DNA of 6,609 bases from Methanosphaera sp. rholeuAM6 (GTDB lineage Archaea > Methanobacteriota > Methanobacteria > Methanobacteriales > Methanobacteriaceae). Both the position numbers and the translations under genes were made by a program. Shown here piece after piece: positions 1-6,477 of this stretch. Each line of letters starts with the position of its first letter. Positions within the stretch are counted from its first letter, which is position 1. The DNA lies in the NCBI GenBank assembly GCA_003266105.1, contig MVAA01000038.1:17768-24376 (forward strand), in the 5' to 3' direction. The notes under the pieces are model-generated. The model ran no database searches. It saw nothing but the letters and a program-made list of their open reading frames with translations, and was not told the origin of the DNA.

Positions 1-1737
1 GAGTTTCTTCCAAACCTATTGACAAGCATTCAAAGGCAGAACTTTGATGACTTGGAGGTCATTATTGCTGATGCACATTCCGTTGATAAAACTGTTGAAA
101 TTGCCAAATCATATGGATGCAAAATAGTGCCTGGCGGATTGCCCGCAACAGGACGAAATAATGGTGCAAACGAAGCCACGGGAGAACTTTTACTCTTTCT
201 TGATGCAGACAGTGTTCTTACAAACAACTATATTTCATCGGCCATTGAAGAGTTTGAACTGCATAACCTTGGAATAGCAATAACACAGATTGTACCTTTG
301 GAAAAAGGATTCATCAACCAGATTTCACATGAATTTGCCAATTATTTGACCAAGATGATTTCAGAAATCAAACCACATGGTGCAGGATGCTATGGAATTT
401 TAACATATAAATCTTTGCACGAAAAGGTTGGTGGATTTAACGAACACCTTGATTTTGGTGAGGACACCGATTACATTGAACGTATTGGAAAAATCAGCAG
501 GTTCAAAGTACTGGACACTCCCCGTTTACTGATATCCACCAGACGTTTGGAAGAGGAAGGATTGAAGGATATCTCATTAAAATATGCGCGTAGTACCGTA
601 AAACAGTTGGCAGGTAAGAAAGTGACGCTTGAAGAGTTAGATTACAGTTTTGAACATGGCGTTCAAAGAAAGAAAAACAGAATATTTTATTCCCTGTGCG
701 GTGAAGGTCTTGGACATGCAATACGTAGTGCCGTGGTAATAGAATATCTTATTAATGAAGGTTATGATTTAATAGTGTTTGCAAGTGACAGAGCATACCA
801 GTACCTCAGCAACAAGTTTGAGAATGTCTATGAAATCGGAGGCTTCAATACAGTCTATGAAGACAACAGAGCACGTTATAAGAAAACCTTTGTTTATAAT
901 ATGAAGGATGTTCCAAGTGACCTGAAGAATAACATTAATAAAATGTACAAGTTGGCTAGAAAATTCCATCCGGACATTGTTATTTCAGACTTTGAATTCT
1001 ATTCAAACCTTTTGGCACATATTATCGGAGTACCGTTACTATCTATTGACAATATGCATGTAATTACAGAGGCCCGTTATAATTCCCCTGCAAAATATGC
1101 CAAGGACAAAATATTTGCTGAAGCCGTTGTACATGCATTTATTCAAAGAGCAGACAGAACACTAATATACTCCTACTTCTATCCTACGTTAAAGAACAAG
1201 AAAACTACACAGTACGTGCATCCTATTATACGGGATGAAATCTATGCATTAAAGCCACATGTTGGAGAACATATCCTCGTATATCAGACAAGTGATTCCA
1301 ATAACGAATTAATTGAACTTCTTAAAAACAATTCCAATAAAAAGTTTATTGTTTATGGTTTCCATAAGGATGAACGCGATGAAAACGTGTTGTTCCGTTC
1401 ATTTAAAGAAGAACAGTTGTTTGAAGACTTCAAGGATGCAAAATGTGTTATAACAAATGGAGGATTTTCACTAATTACGGAAGCTTTACAGCTTGAAAAG
1501 CCTGTGCTTAGTATTCCAGTCAACAAACAGTACGAACAAATACTTAATGCCTTGTTTGTTGAACGTTTAGGATATGGTGAACATCATGACCATGTAAATC
1601 AGATTATACTGGATAATTTCCTTAATAAGGTTGATACATACCGTAAAAATATTAAGGAGAACTATCATAAACATACTGACAATGCCGAAACTCTTGAAAC
1701 TCTTAAATCTACCATAGAAGAACTTTTCTATGAGTAA
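1..1737 (+). CDS. Two-domain glycosyltransferase (GT2 + GT-B fusion), 5' end outside window
   Basis: The frame is open from base 1 and encodes 578 residues before TAA. The residues before the TTG at 19 (EFLPNL) already read as a family-2 glycosyltransferase, so the true start lies upstream. Numbering by window codons, residues 1-215 are a GT-A domain: nucleotide-sugar binding strand IIADAHSVDKT (22-31), metal-binding DAD (68-70), and GGF followed by GED (153-155), the usual position of the catalytic base. A charged linker near 205-226 leads to a second domain opening with SLCGEGLGHAIRS (GEGLGH 234-239), the N-terminal signature of the MJ1255/VC2487-type glycosyltransferases related to MurG. 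The donor-side motif TNGGFSLITEAL (485-496) and EKPVLSIPV follow. No membrane helix is evident, so it probably works at the cytoplasmic membrane face. Inference: two sequential sugar transfers in surface glycan or glycolipid synthesis. Substrates cannot be read from sequence. Confidence 0.85.
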   Translation, partial: EFLPNLLTSIQRQNFDDLEVIIADAHSVDKTVEIAKSYGCKIVPGGLPATGRNNGANEATGELLLFLDADSVLTNNYISSAIEEFELHNLGIAITQIVPLEKGFINQISHEFANYLTKMISEIKPHGAGCYGILTYKSLHEKVGGFNEHLDFGEDTDYIERIGKISRFKVLDTPRLLISTRRLEEEGLKDISLKYARSTVKQLAGKKVTLEELDYSFEHGVQRKKNRIFYSLCGEGLGHAIRSAVVIEYLINEGYDLIVFASDRAYQYLSNKFENVYEIGGFNTVYEDNRARYKKTFVYNMKDVPSDLKNNINKMYKLARKFHPDIVISDFEFYSNLLAHIIGVPLLSIDNMHVITEARYNSPAKYAKDKIFAEAVVHAFIQRADRTLIYSYFYPTLKNKKTTQYVHPIIRDEIYALKPHVGEHILVYQTSDSNNELIELLKNNSNKKFIVYGFHKDERDENVLFRSFKEEQLFEDFKDAKCVITNGGFSLITEALQLEKPVLSIPVNKQYEQILNALFVERLGYGEHHDHVNQIILDNFLNKVDTYRKNIKENYHKHTDNAETLETLKSTIEELFYE

Positions 1738-1748
1738 TTTCTTTTTTT
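1738..1748 (+). terminator. Oligo-T tract, probable terminator of the glycosyltransferase gene
   Basis: Directly after the glycosyltransferase TAA the plus strand reads TTTC followed by seven T's (1742-1748). Archaeal RNA polymerase terminates at such oligo-T tracts without needing a hairpin. The tract overlaps the stop codon of the convergent aroE gene (bases 1747-1749), so the two genes share the smallest possible boundary. No equivalent T-run lies directly downstream of aroE on the minus strand. Confidence 0.55.
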
Positions 1749-2607
1749 ACTGTTGTTTGAGCTGTTCCAGCAATGCTTCTTCGAATGATTCGTATGTTGC
1801 ATTACGTCCCGTAAATATTTCAAATGACACCAATCCCTGGTTGATTAGCATTGATGTTCCATTTATTGTCGTTGCTCCTTTTAGTTTTGCTTGTTTTAAA
1901 AGTTCTGTTTCAAGTGGATTGTATATTATATCCATAACAATATGATTTTCCGTGATGTTATTCGTTTTTATTGGTGGTTCCACCCCATGTTTTGGATACA
2001 TTCCGATAGGTGTTGTGTTAATAATTATATCCACATCAAAAATCACGTCGTCCGTTTCTTTTATTGGTTGATATGAAATAGTTTCAAAACCCGTTTGTTT
2101 TTGAATGTTTTCAATTAATACCTGAGCATTTTCCTTACTTCTGTTTGCTATGGTTAATGAGGATATGCCTTCATTTATCAACGTGAATGCTATTGCTTTT
2201 GCTGCCCCACCAGCACCTACAATCAACACCCGTTTATCAGTTAATGTTGTGTACTTTTCTATGGATTTTATTGCCCCTATTCCATCAGTATTATATCCTT
2301 TTGCAATTCCATCCCTGAATTGTATTGTGTTTACTGCACCTATTTTTCTGGCTGTTTCATCTATTTCATCAAGATATGGGATAATACTTGTTTTATGAGG
2401 TATTGTAACGTTTAATCCCATTATATTTAATGTTTTACATGAATTTATCAGATTTTCAATTTCTTCCGGAAGAACACAAAATGCAACATATACATAATCC
2501 ATCCCCAACTGCTTATAAGCATTGTTATGCATTGGTGGTGACATGCTGTGTTCTATCGGATAACCTATTACTCCAACTATTTTTGTTTTTCCTGTGATCA
2601 TCATCAT
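1747..2607 (-). CDS. aroE: Shikimate dehydrogenase (NADP+)
   Basis: This cytoplasmic enzyme reduces 3-dehydroshikimate to shikimate with NADPH, a step towards chorismate and the aromatic amino acids. The 286 residues are a normal length for the family. Visible motifs (numbered from the first ATG): shikimate-binding HSMSP (20-24); LNVTIPHK (65-72) with the catalytic lysine K72; GAVNTI (90-95); YNTDG (105-109) with the catalytic aspartate D108; the Rossmann dinucleotide loop VGAGGAAKA (130-138); NRSK (155-158), which typically contacts the NADP 2'-phosphate; NTTPIGMYP; and NGTSMLINQG near the C terminus. The gene starts with three consecutive ATG codons (2607, 2604, 2601). The ribosome site AGGG at 2612-2609 is 1, 4 and 7 bases from them, so 2601 may be the real start. 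It faces the glycosyltransferase tail to tail and diverges from hisS. It is transcribed alone as far as visible. Confidence 0.96.
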   Translation of the reverse strand: MMMITGKTKIVGVIGYPIEHSMSPPMHNNAYKQLGMDYVYVAFCVLPEEIENLINSCKTLNIMGLNVTIPHKTSIIPYLDEIDETARKIGAVNTIQFRDGIAKGYNTDGIGAIKSIEKYTTLTDKRVLIVGAGGAAKAIAFTLINEGISSLTIANRSKENAQVLIENIQKQTGFETISYQPIKETDDVIFDVDIIINTTPIGMYPKHGVEPPIKTNNITENHIVMDIIYNPLETELLKQAKLKGATTINGTSMLINQGLVSFEIFTGRNATYESFEEALLEQLKQQ

Positions 2608-2608
2608 A

Positions 2609-2612
2609 CCCT
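2609..2612 (-). promoter_or_regulatory. Ribosome binding site of aroE (AGGG)
   Basis: On the minus strand AGGG precedes the triple ATG. The gap is 1 base to the first ATG, 4 to the second and 7 to the third. Normal Shine-Dalgarno spacing therefore favours the third ATG (2601), which would remove two methionines from the protein. Confidence 0.5.
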
Positions 2613-2638
2613 AAAAATCTTTGTTAATGTAAACTTCT

Positions 2639-2660
2639 TTATATAATTAATTATATATAC
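2639..2660 (-). promoter_or_regulatory. TATA-box region of the aroE promoter (two candidate boxes)
   Basis: On the minus strand GTATATATAA (2660-2651) and TTATATAA (2646-2639) both resemble the archaeal TATA box. Assuming transcription starts about 25 bases downstream, they predict starts near 2630 or near 2616. Either gives a short leader that contains the AGGG site. An 18-bp perfect palindrome, TATATAATTAATTATATA (2640-2657), overlaps both. The boxes are inferred from sequence, and in DNA this AT-rich other matches are expected. Confidence 0.45.
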
Positions 2661-2790
2661 TTAATATGATTTGTAATTTTAAATCTCCGTTTAAGTAACC
2701 ATATACAATAAATGATATATGATTGTTTAAGCGAATGTTTACAATTACTGATTTTGACTTGATTTTATTCTGTTATTTATGATATGTTGG

Positions 2791-2849
2791 TTTATTTATC
2801 CATATCTATCCAAATAGGTATGTGTAAGTATTCCAGTGTGTTAATATAA
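2791..2849 (+). promoter_or_regulatory. Candidate hisS promoter region (TATA-like boxes)
   Basis: Two boxes could drive the hisS operon. TTTATTTA at 2791-2798 would place the start near 2820 and give a leader of about 90 bases that includes the 2862-2887 hairpin. TTAATATAA at 2841-2849 would place the start near 2870, inside that hairpin, giving a leader of about 40 bases. Sequence alone does not decide between them. Confidence 0.3.
2801..2822 (+). repeat. Short hairpin upstream of hisS
   Basis: CATATCTAT (2801-2809) and ATAGGTATG (2814-2822) form a 9-bp stem around the 4-base loop CCAA, with one U-G wobble (2805 with 2818). Its left arm overlaps a pair of TATCCA repeats (2797-2802 and 2807-2812) spaced exactly 10 bp. 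It lies just downstream of the TATA-like box at 2791, about where an operator would sit if that box is used. Confidence 0.4.
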
Positions 2850-2861
2850 TGGAAAAGGAAG

Positions 2862-2887
2862 ATAATGGCCAAAAAATAGACCATTAT
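2862..2887 (+). repeat. Inverted repeat in the hisS leader
   Basis: ATAATGG (2862-2868) and CCATTAT (2881-2887) are perfect 7-base complements separated by 12 bases, extendable by one G-U pair (2861 with 2888). The repeat ends 8 bases before the upstream ATG of hisS (2895) and 23 before the preferred one (2910). It could be an operator for a dimeric repressor or an RNA hairpin in the leader. The role is inferred. Confidence 0.4.
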
Positions 2888-2909
2888 TATTTTTATGAGT
2901 TGTTATATT

Positions 2910-4190
2910 ATGGAATTTAATAAACCAAGAGGAACAAGAGACTTCCTGTTTGAAGACATGGAAGAAAGAAAGCACGTTGAAAACACGATAAGAAAAGTTG
3001 TGGAAAACTATGGTTTTAGGGAAATTAAAACACCAATCTTTGAAGACTTGGAGTTATTCACAACAAAAAGTGGAGATGGAATAAAAGAGGAAATATATCA
3101 TTTCCAAGATAAAGGTGGACGAGATCTGGCACTAAGACCGGAACTTACCGCAAGCGTTTCAAGGTTATATAATAATAACCTTCAAAAAGCTGCCAAACCT
3201 TTGAAAATGTACTATTTTGGTAGTTGTTTCAGATATGAAAGACCACAGGCAGGCAGATTCAGACAATTCTGGCAGTTTGGTATAGAAGTTATTGGCGGTA
3301 CACCTGTATATAATGAAGCTGAAATAATTGCAATGGCAAATGAAGCATTGAAACAAGTGGGCATCAGAAATTATGAAGTTGCAATAGGACACCTTGGCAT
3401 AATCAAGGGAGTGTTAAATCATTTAGGAGTATCCTCCGAAAACACTACAAGAATAATTGCAAGTATTGACAAGGAAGACTACGAATTACTTGATTCAATA
3501 CTTGACGAATGCAAAATCAATGAAGAATACAAGGACATTATAACCGCAATCATTAACGTGAACGGAAGCCGTGATGACCTGGAAGCATTAAAACCAGTGA
3601 TAGAAGACATTCCCGACAGTTATGACAGTGCATGCCAGTTGATTGAAACACTTAAAGTTCTGGAAACATTCGGGTTTGAAGATTATACTGTTAAACTATC
3701 AATTGCACGTGGATTAGACTACTATACTGGTATTGTATTTGAAATTTATGTACCAGACCTTGGTGCAGAAAAACAGATAACCGGTGGAGGAACATACAAC
3801 CTGACAGCATTGTTCGATTCCGAAGAAGTGGAATCAACAGGTTTTGCCTTTGGATTTGACCGCATAATGGAAGCATATCACAGACAAAACATAGAAACAC
3901 CAACAGACAATGAAAAAAAGGTTCTTGTAATTCCCGTTAAAAAGGATTTCAAACTTGATGCCATTAAAGTTGCACAGGAATTAAGGGCAAACAACATTAT
4001 TACGGATATTGATCTTAAGGGTAAAAAACTTAAGAAAAACCTTTCATACGCCAATAACAACAACATCAACAATGTTATAATGATTGGTCAAAGCGAAGTT
4101 GACAACAACACAGTTACCCTTAAGGACATGGTCAGTGGAGAGCAGGAAACTGTTTCATTAAGTGAAGCTATTGAAAAACTGTCAAACTAA
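2910..4190 (+). CDS. hisS: Histidyl-tRNA synthetase
   Basis: This class II synthetase attaches histidine to tRNA-His in the cytoplasm. The 426 residues match the usual length of about 420. Numbered from 2910: N-terminal PRGTRDF (6-12); motif 1 region REIKTPIFEDLELF (37-50); LALRPELTASVSR (73-85), which carries the ATP/histidine-pocket arginine and glutamate; motif 2 FRYERPQAGRFRQFWQFG (107-124); the histidine-specific loop RGLDYYTG (267-274); motif 3 GFAFGFDR (311-318). The C-terminal 90 residues are the alpha/beta anticodon-binding domain, starting KKVLVIPV. An in-frame ATG at 2895 would add MSCYI. I prefer 2910 because family members begin a few residues before PRGTRD. Neither ATG has a clear ribosome site. 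It is the first gene of a tight operon, with hisI starting 13 bases after its stop. Confidence 0.96.
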   Translation: MEFNKPRGTRDFLFEDMEERKHVENTIRKVVENYGFREIKTPIFEDLELFTTKSGDGIKEEIYHFQDKGGRDLALRPELTASVSRLYNNNLQKAAKPLKMYYFGSCFRYERPQAGRFRQFWQFGIEVIGGTPVYNEAEIIAMANEALKQVGIRNYEVAIGHLGIIKGVLNHLGVSSENTTRIIASIDKEDYELLDSILDECKINEEYKDIITAIINVNGSRDDLEALKPVIEDIPDSYDSACQLIETLKVLETFGFEDYTVKLSIARGLDYYTGIVFEIYVPDLGAEKQITGGGTYNLTALFDSEEVESTGFAFGFDRIMEAYHRQNIETPTDNEKKVLVIPVKKDFKLDAIKVAQELRANNIITDIDLKGKKLKKNLSYANNNNINNVIMIGQSEVDNNTVTLKDMVSGEQETVSLSEAIEKLSN

Positions 4191-4193
4191 GGA
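4189..4193 (+). promoter_or_regulatory. Ribosome binding site of hisI (AAGGA)
   Basis: AAGGA overlaps the hisS TAA stop (4188-4190) and lies 10 bases before the ATG at 4204. It supports 4204 over an in-frame GTG at 4162 inside the hisS coding region, and it suggests translational coupling of the two genes. Confidence 0.5.
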
Positions 4194-4203
4194 ATTTGAT
4201 AAC

Positions 4204-4587
4204 ATGATTCAACCTAACTTCAGACACGAAATAAACGGAAAAAAACTAGCAACAGCCATAGCACAAGACCATGAAACCAACGAGATCCTAATGTTAGCAT
4301 TCATTGATGAAGAAGCATACAAGAAAACAATAGAAACCGGAAAGGCTCATTATTATAGTACAAGCCGTGACACTATTTGGTTTAAGGGAGAAGAAAGTGG
4401 TCACATACAGCTGGTTAAAGAAATACTTTTTGACTGCGATAAGGATGCAATAATATTCAGGATTGAACAAACAGGTGGAGCATGCCATACAGGACACTAC
4501 TCCTGTTTCTATCAGAAATTATCCGATGACAACACCACATTGGAAGATGTTGGAAAAAAGGTATTCAATCCCGATGACATATACTAG
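4204..4587 (+). CDS. hisI: Phosphoribosyl-AMP cyclohydrolase
   Basis: HisI opens the purine ring of phosphoribosyl-AMP, the third step of histidine biosynthesis, in the cytoplasm. The 127 residues form a single-domain enzyme without the HisE pyrophosphohydrolase found fused in many bacteria. Visible motifs: YYSTSRDTIWFKGEESGH (50-67) in the substrate site; DCDKD (77-81), whose aspartates bind magnesium in this family; CHTGHYSCFY (94-103). Cysteines C78, C94 and C101 have the same spacing (16 and 7) as the three zinc ligands described for methanogen HisI. The start at 4204 follows AAGGA. A longer frame from GTG 4162 lies wholly inside hisS codons and matches no HisI N terminus. Co-transcription with hisS links making histidine to charging it on tRNA. 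Confidence 0.96.
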   Translation: MIQPNFRHEINGKKLATAIAQDHETNEILMLAFIDEEAYKKTIETGKAHYYSTSRDTIWFKGEESGHIQLVKEILFDCDKDAIIFRIEQTGGACHTGHYSCFYQKLSDDNTTLEDVGKKVFNPDDIY

Positions 4588-4589
4588 CA

Positions 4590-4597
4590 AGGAGGTG
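4590..4597 (+). promoter_or_regulatory. Strong Shine-Dalgarno AGGAGGTG setting a TTG start
   Basis: AGGAGGTG is an 8-base match to the anti-Shine-Dalgarno end of archaeal 16S rRNA. It runs into the GTG at 4597, so that GTG is part of the site and cannot be the start. The TTG at 4603 lies 5 bases after it, a normal spacing. Confidence 0.8.
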
Positions 4598-4602
4598 TGG
4601 AA

Positions 4603-6459
4603 TTGACAAAACTCGTCCCAGATACCAGCATACTAATAGATCAAATGGTATGTCCACTAGTACTGGAAGAATATGAAAATGCAGAAGTGCTAATACCTGA
4701 AGCAGTACTTTCAGAGATTGAAAACCATGCAAACAGGAGAAAAGACTTAGGATACCTTGGTATTGATGAAATAAAAAATCTTAGAAAACTGAGTGAAGAA
4801 GGAAAAATTACAATAAGCTTTGTTGGACGAAGACCACAGCTTGATGAAATATCCATAGCCGGTGGTGGAGAAATAGATGCAATGATAAGGGATATTGCAA
4901 GAAAACATGATGCAATACTTCTGACAAGCGATAAACTACAAAATGACATAGCGCAGGCACAGGGAATTGAAACGTACTTCTACGAGAAAGAAGGTCCTAT
5001 ACAGCTGGACAAAACAGAACTTGAAAGTTACTTCCTGGAAAACATGTCCTCAGTTCATCTAAGAGAAAACACAACCCCTATCGGAAAACGTGGAACTCCT
5101 GGAAAAGTGGAACTGGTTGAAATAGATTATGTTCCACTTCGGTACAAAGATTTGGATAGAATAGCCAAAGAAGTTATTGAACAGGCAAAACTAAGACATG
5201 ACTGTTTTATCGAAATTGACAAGAAGGGTGCCAAGGTAATACAGTTTGGTGACTTGCGTGTAACAATTGCAAAACCACCATTTTCTGACGGATTTGAAAT
5301 TACTGCAATAAAACCTGTGAACAAATTAAATCTTGATGATTACGATGTATCGGACAAGTTACTTGACAGATTATCCAATCAGGCAAAAGGAATACTTGTT
5401 GCCGGTTCGCCGGGAGCGGGAAAATCAACGTTTGCACAGGCATTGGCAGAATACTATTACTATGACATGGAACAGATAGTAAAAACCATGGAATCACCAA
5501 GGGACTTGAATCTGGATGATAACATTACACAGTATGCACCACTGGAAGGGGATATGGAGAACACCGCCGATATACTCTTGCTTGTAAGACCTGATTACAC
5601 AATATTTGATGAGGTTAGAAAAACAAGAGACTTTGAAATATACTCTGACATGAGGCTAGCTGGTGTTGGTATGATTGGTGTAATACATGCAACAAGAGCT
5701 ATTGATGCAGTTCAAAGATTCCTTGGAAGACTAGAGCTTGGTATAATCCCATCAGTTATTGATACGGCAATATATATCGATAAGGGTGAAGTGGATACTG
5801 TATATTCCATTGAACTGAAAGTCAAAGTACCTAGTGGAATGCTTGAAGCAGATCTTTCACGTCCGGTTATTGAAATAAAGGATTTTGAAACCGAAGAATT
5901 GTTCTATGAAATTTACACCTATGGTGAACAGACAATTGTAATGAATGTTAACGAGACCAATTCTAAAGATGATGAAAAAGAAGCTGAAAAAAGTCCTGTC
6001 AGTAAAATAGTAGATAAGGTTATCCGTAAAGAAGTAAATCGTGTTGCACCTAATGCAATTATGGAAATATCCTTGATATCCGAAAACAGGGCTTTACTTG
6101 AAATTGATGAAGATCATGCCGGAGTTGTTATCGGCAAAAATGGAAAAACAATTGCCCAGATAGAGGAACGTGCAGGTATCAGTATTGAAGTTGCTAATCT
6201 TGATGTGAAAGAGATTGATAATAGAACTCCAATAAATGTAAACGTTTCAGGAAACTATCTGTCATTAAACTTTAGGAAAGAGGATATCGGATCAAGTTAT
6301 GATATTATTGTTGAAGATGAATACCTGTTCACAGCTACTGTCGGTAAAAAAGCCAACATTAGACTTAAAAAGGATATTGAAATGGCTGAAATAATCATAA
6401 AGGCCATGAAAAAAGACGAACCGATATATGCTCGTTTGAGAAATGAAGACCTATTCTAG
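4603..6459 (+). CDS. PINA-like PIN-domain/hexameric ATPase/KH protein (COG1855 family)
   Basis: The 618 residues, from TTG 4603, fall into four parts. The PIN nuclease domain (1-125) keeps the acidic quartet: D7 in VPDTS, E38 in LSEIE, D92 in EIDAM and D110 in LTSDK. A linking domain (175-240) includes ITAIKPV, as before the core of secretion-type ATPases. The ATPase core (about 250-435) carries Walker A GSPGAGKST (268-276), Walker B-like YTIFDEV (332-338) and a PilT-type histidine box IHATRA (361-366). After an acidic linker (450-466) comes a KH domain with the GxxG loop IGKNG (510-514), then an unassigned tail (537-618). The Sulfolobus relative PINA is a hexamer that promotes Holliday junction branch migration with Hjc. 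Inference: a nucleic-acid-remodelling ATPase acting on DNA, RNA or both. The fused PIN and KH domains and lack of membrane partners argue against a true pilus motor. The gene sits between hisI (15 bases) and the next gene (18 bases). Confidence 0.9.
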   Translation: MTKLVPDTSILIDQMVCPLVLEEYENAEVLIPEAVLSEIENHANRRKDLGYLGIDEIKNLRKLSEEGKITISFVGRRPQLDEISIAGGGEIDAMIRDIARKHDAILLTSDKLQNDIAQAQGIETYFYEKEGPIQLDKTELESYFLENMSSVHLRENTTPIGKRGTPGKVELVEIDYVPLRYKDLDRIAKEVIEQAKLRHDCFIEIDKKGAKVIQFGDLRVTIAKPPFSDGFEITAIKPVNKLNLDDYDVSDKLLDRLSNQAKGILVAGSPGAGKSTFAQALAEYYYYDMEQIVKTMESPRDLNLDDNITQYAPLEGDMENTADILLLVRPDYTIFDEVRKTRDFEIYSDMRLAGVGMIGVIHATRAIDAVQRFLGRLELGIIPSVIDTAIYIDKGEVDTVYSIELKVKVPSGMLEADLSRPVIEIKDFETEELFYEIYTYGEQTIVMNVNETNSKDDEKEAEKSPVSKIVDKVIRKEVNRVAPNAIMEISLISENRALLEIDEDHAGVVIGKNGKTIAQIEERAGISIEVANLDVKEIDNRTPINVNVSGNYLSLNFRKEDIGSSYDIIVEDEYLFTATVGKKANIRLKKDIEMAEIIIKAMKKDEPIYARLRNEDLF

Positions 6460-6477
6460 AATGGAGTTTGAGCAATT

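Larger units (their letters stand above)
2608..2909. other. Divergent intergenic region between aroE and hisS
   Basis: About 300 bases of very AT-rich DNA separate the two divergent starts. No convincing protein gene, tRNA or other stable RNA is visible. The left end holds the aroE promoter. The right half holds a hairpin at 2801-2822, two TATCCA repeats in helical phase, TATA-like boxes for hisS, and an inverted repeat at 2862-2887. A 23-codon reading frame (2849-2920) overlaps the hisS start but has no ribosome site. The stretch 2661-2790 shows only weak short inverted repeats. Confidence 0.8.

Noticed and set aside
19..21. TTG at 19 as the start of the glycosyltransferase
   Set aside because: The six codons before it are in frame and continue the GT2 N-terminal domain, and the frame is open to base 1. 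The gene is simply cut by the window edge.
1730..2398. Plus-strand frames at 1730-1945 and 2150-2398
   Set aside because: Both are antisense to aroE, whose motifs are complete throughout. The translations resemble no family I recognise.
2668..2745. Weak inverted repeats GATTT/AAATC (2668-2685) and ATTGT/ACAAT (2722-2745)
   Set aside because: Five-base arms in very AT-rich DNA are expected by chance, and they are not placed at a promoter or start.
3161..3182. Perfect 8-bp inverted repeat (AAGGTTAT...ATAACCTT) with a 6-base loop
   Set aside because: It lies within conserved hisS codons (RLYNNNLQ). A repeat of this size is expected about once by chance in a window this long.
4162..4203. GTG 4162 as the hisI start
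   Set aside because: The extra 14 codons lie inside hisS, match no HisI N terminus, and lack the AAGGA site that precedes ATG 4204.
4641..4949. 102-residue minus-strand reading frame
   Set aside because: It lies fully opposite the PIN-domain coding sequence. It is serine-rich and low in complexity, as expected of an antisense shadow, with no ribosome site or family resemblance.
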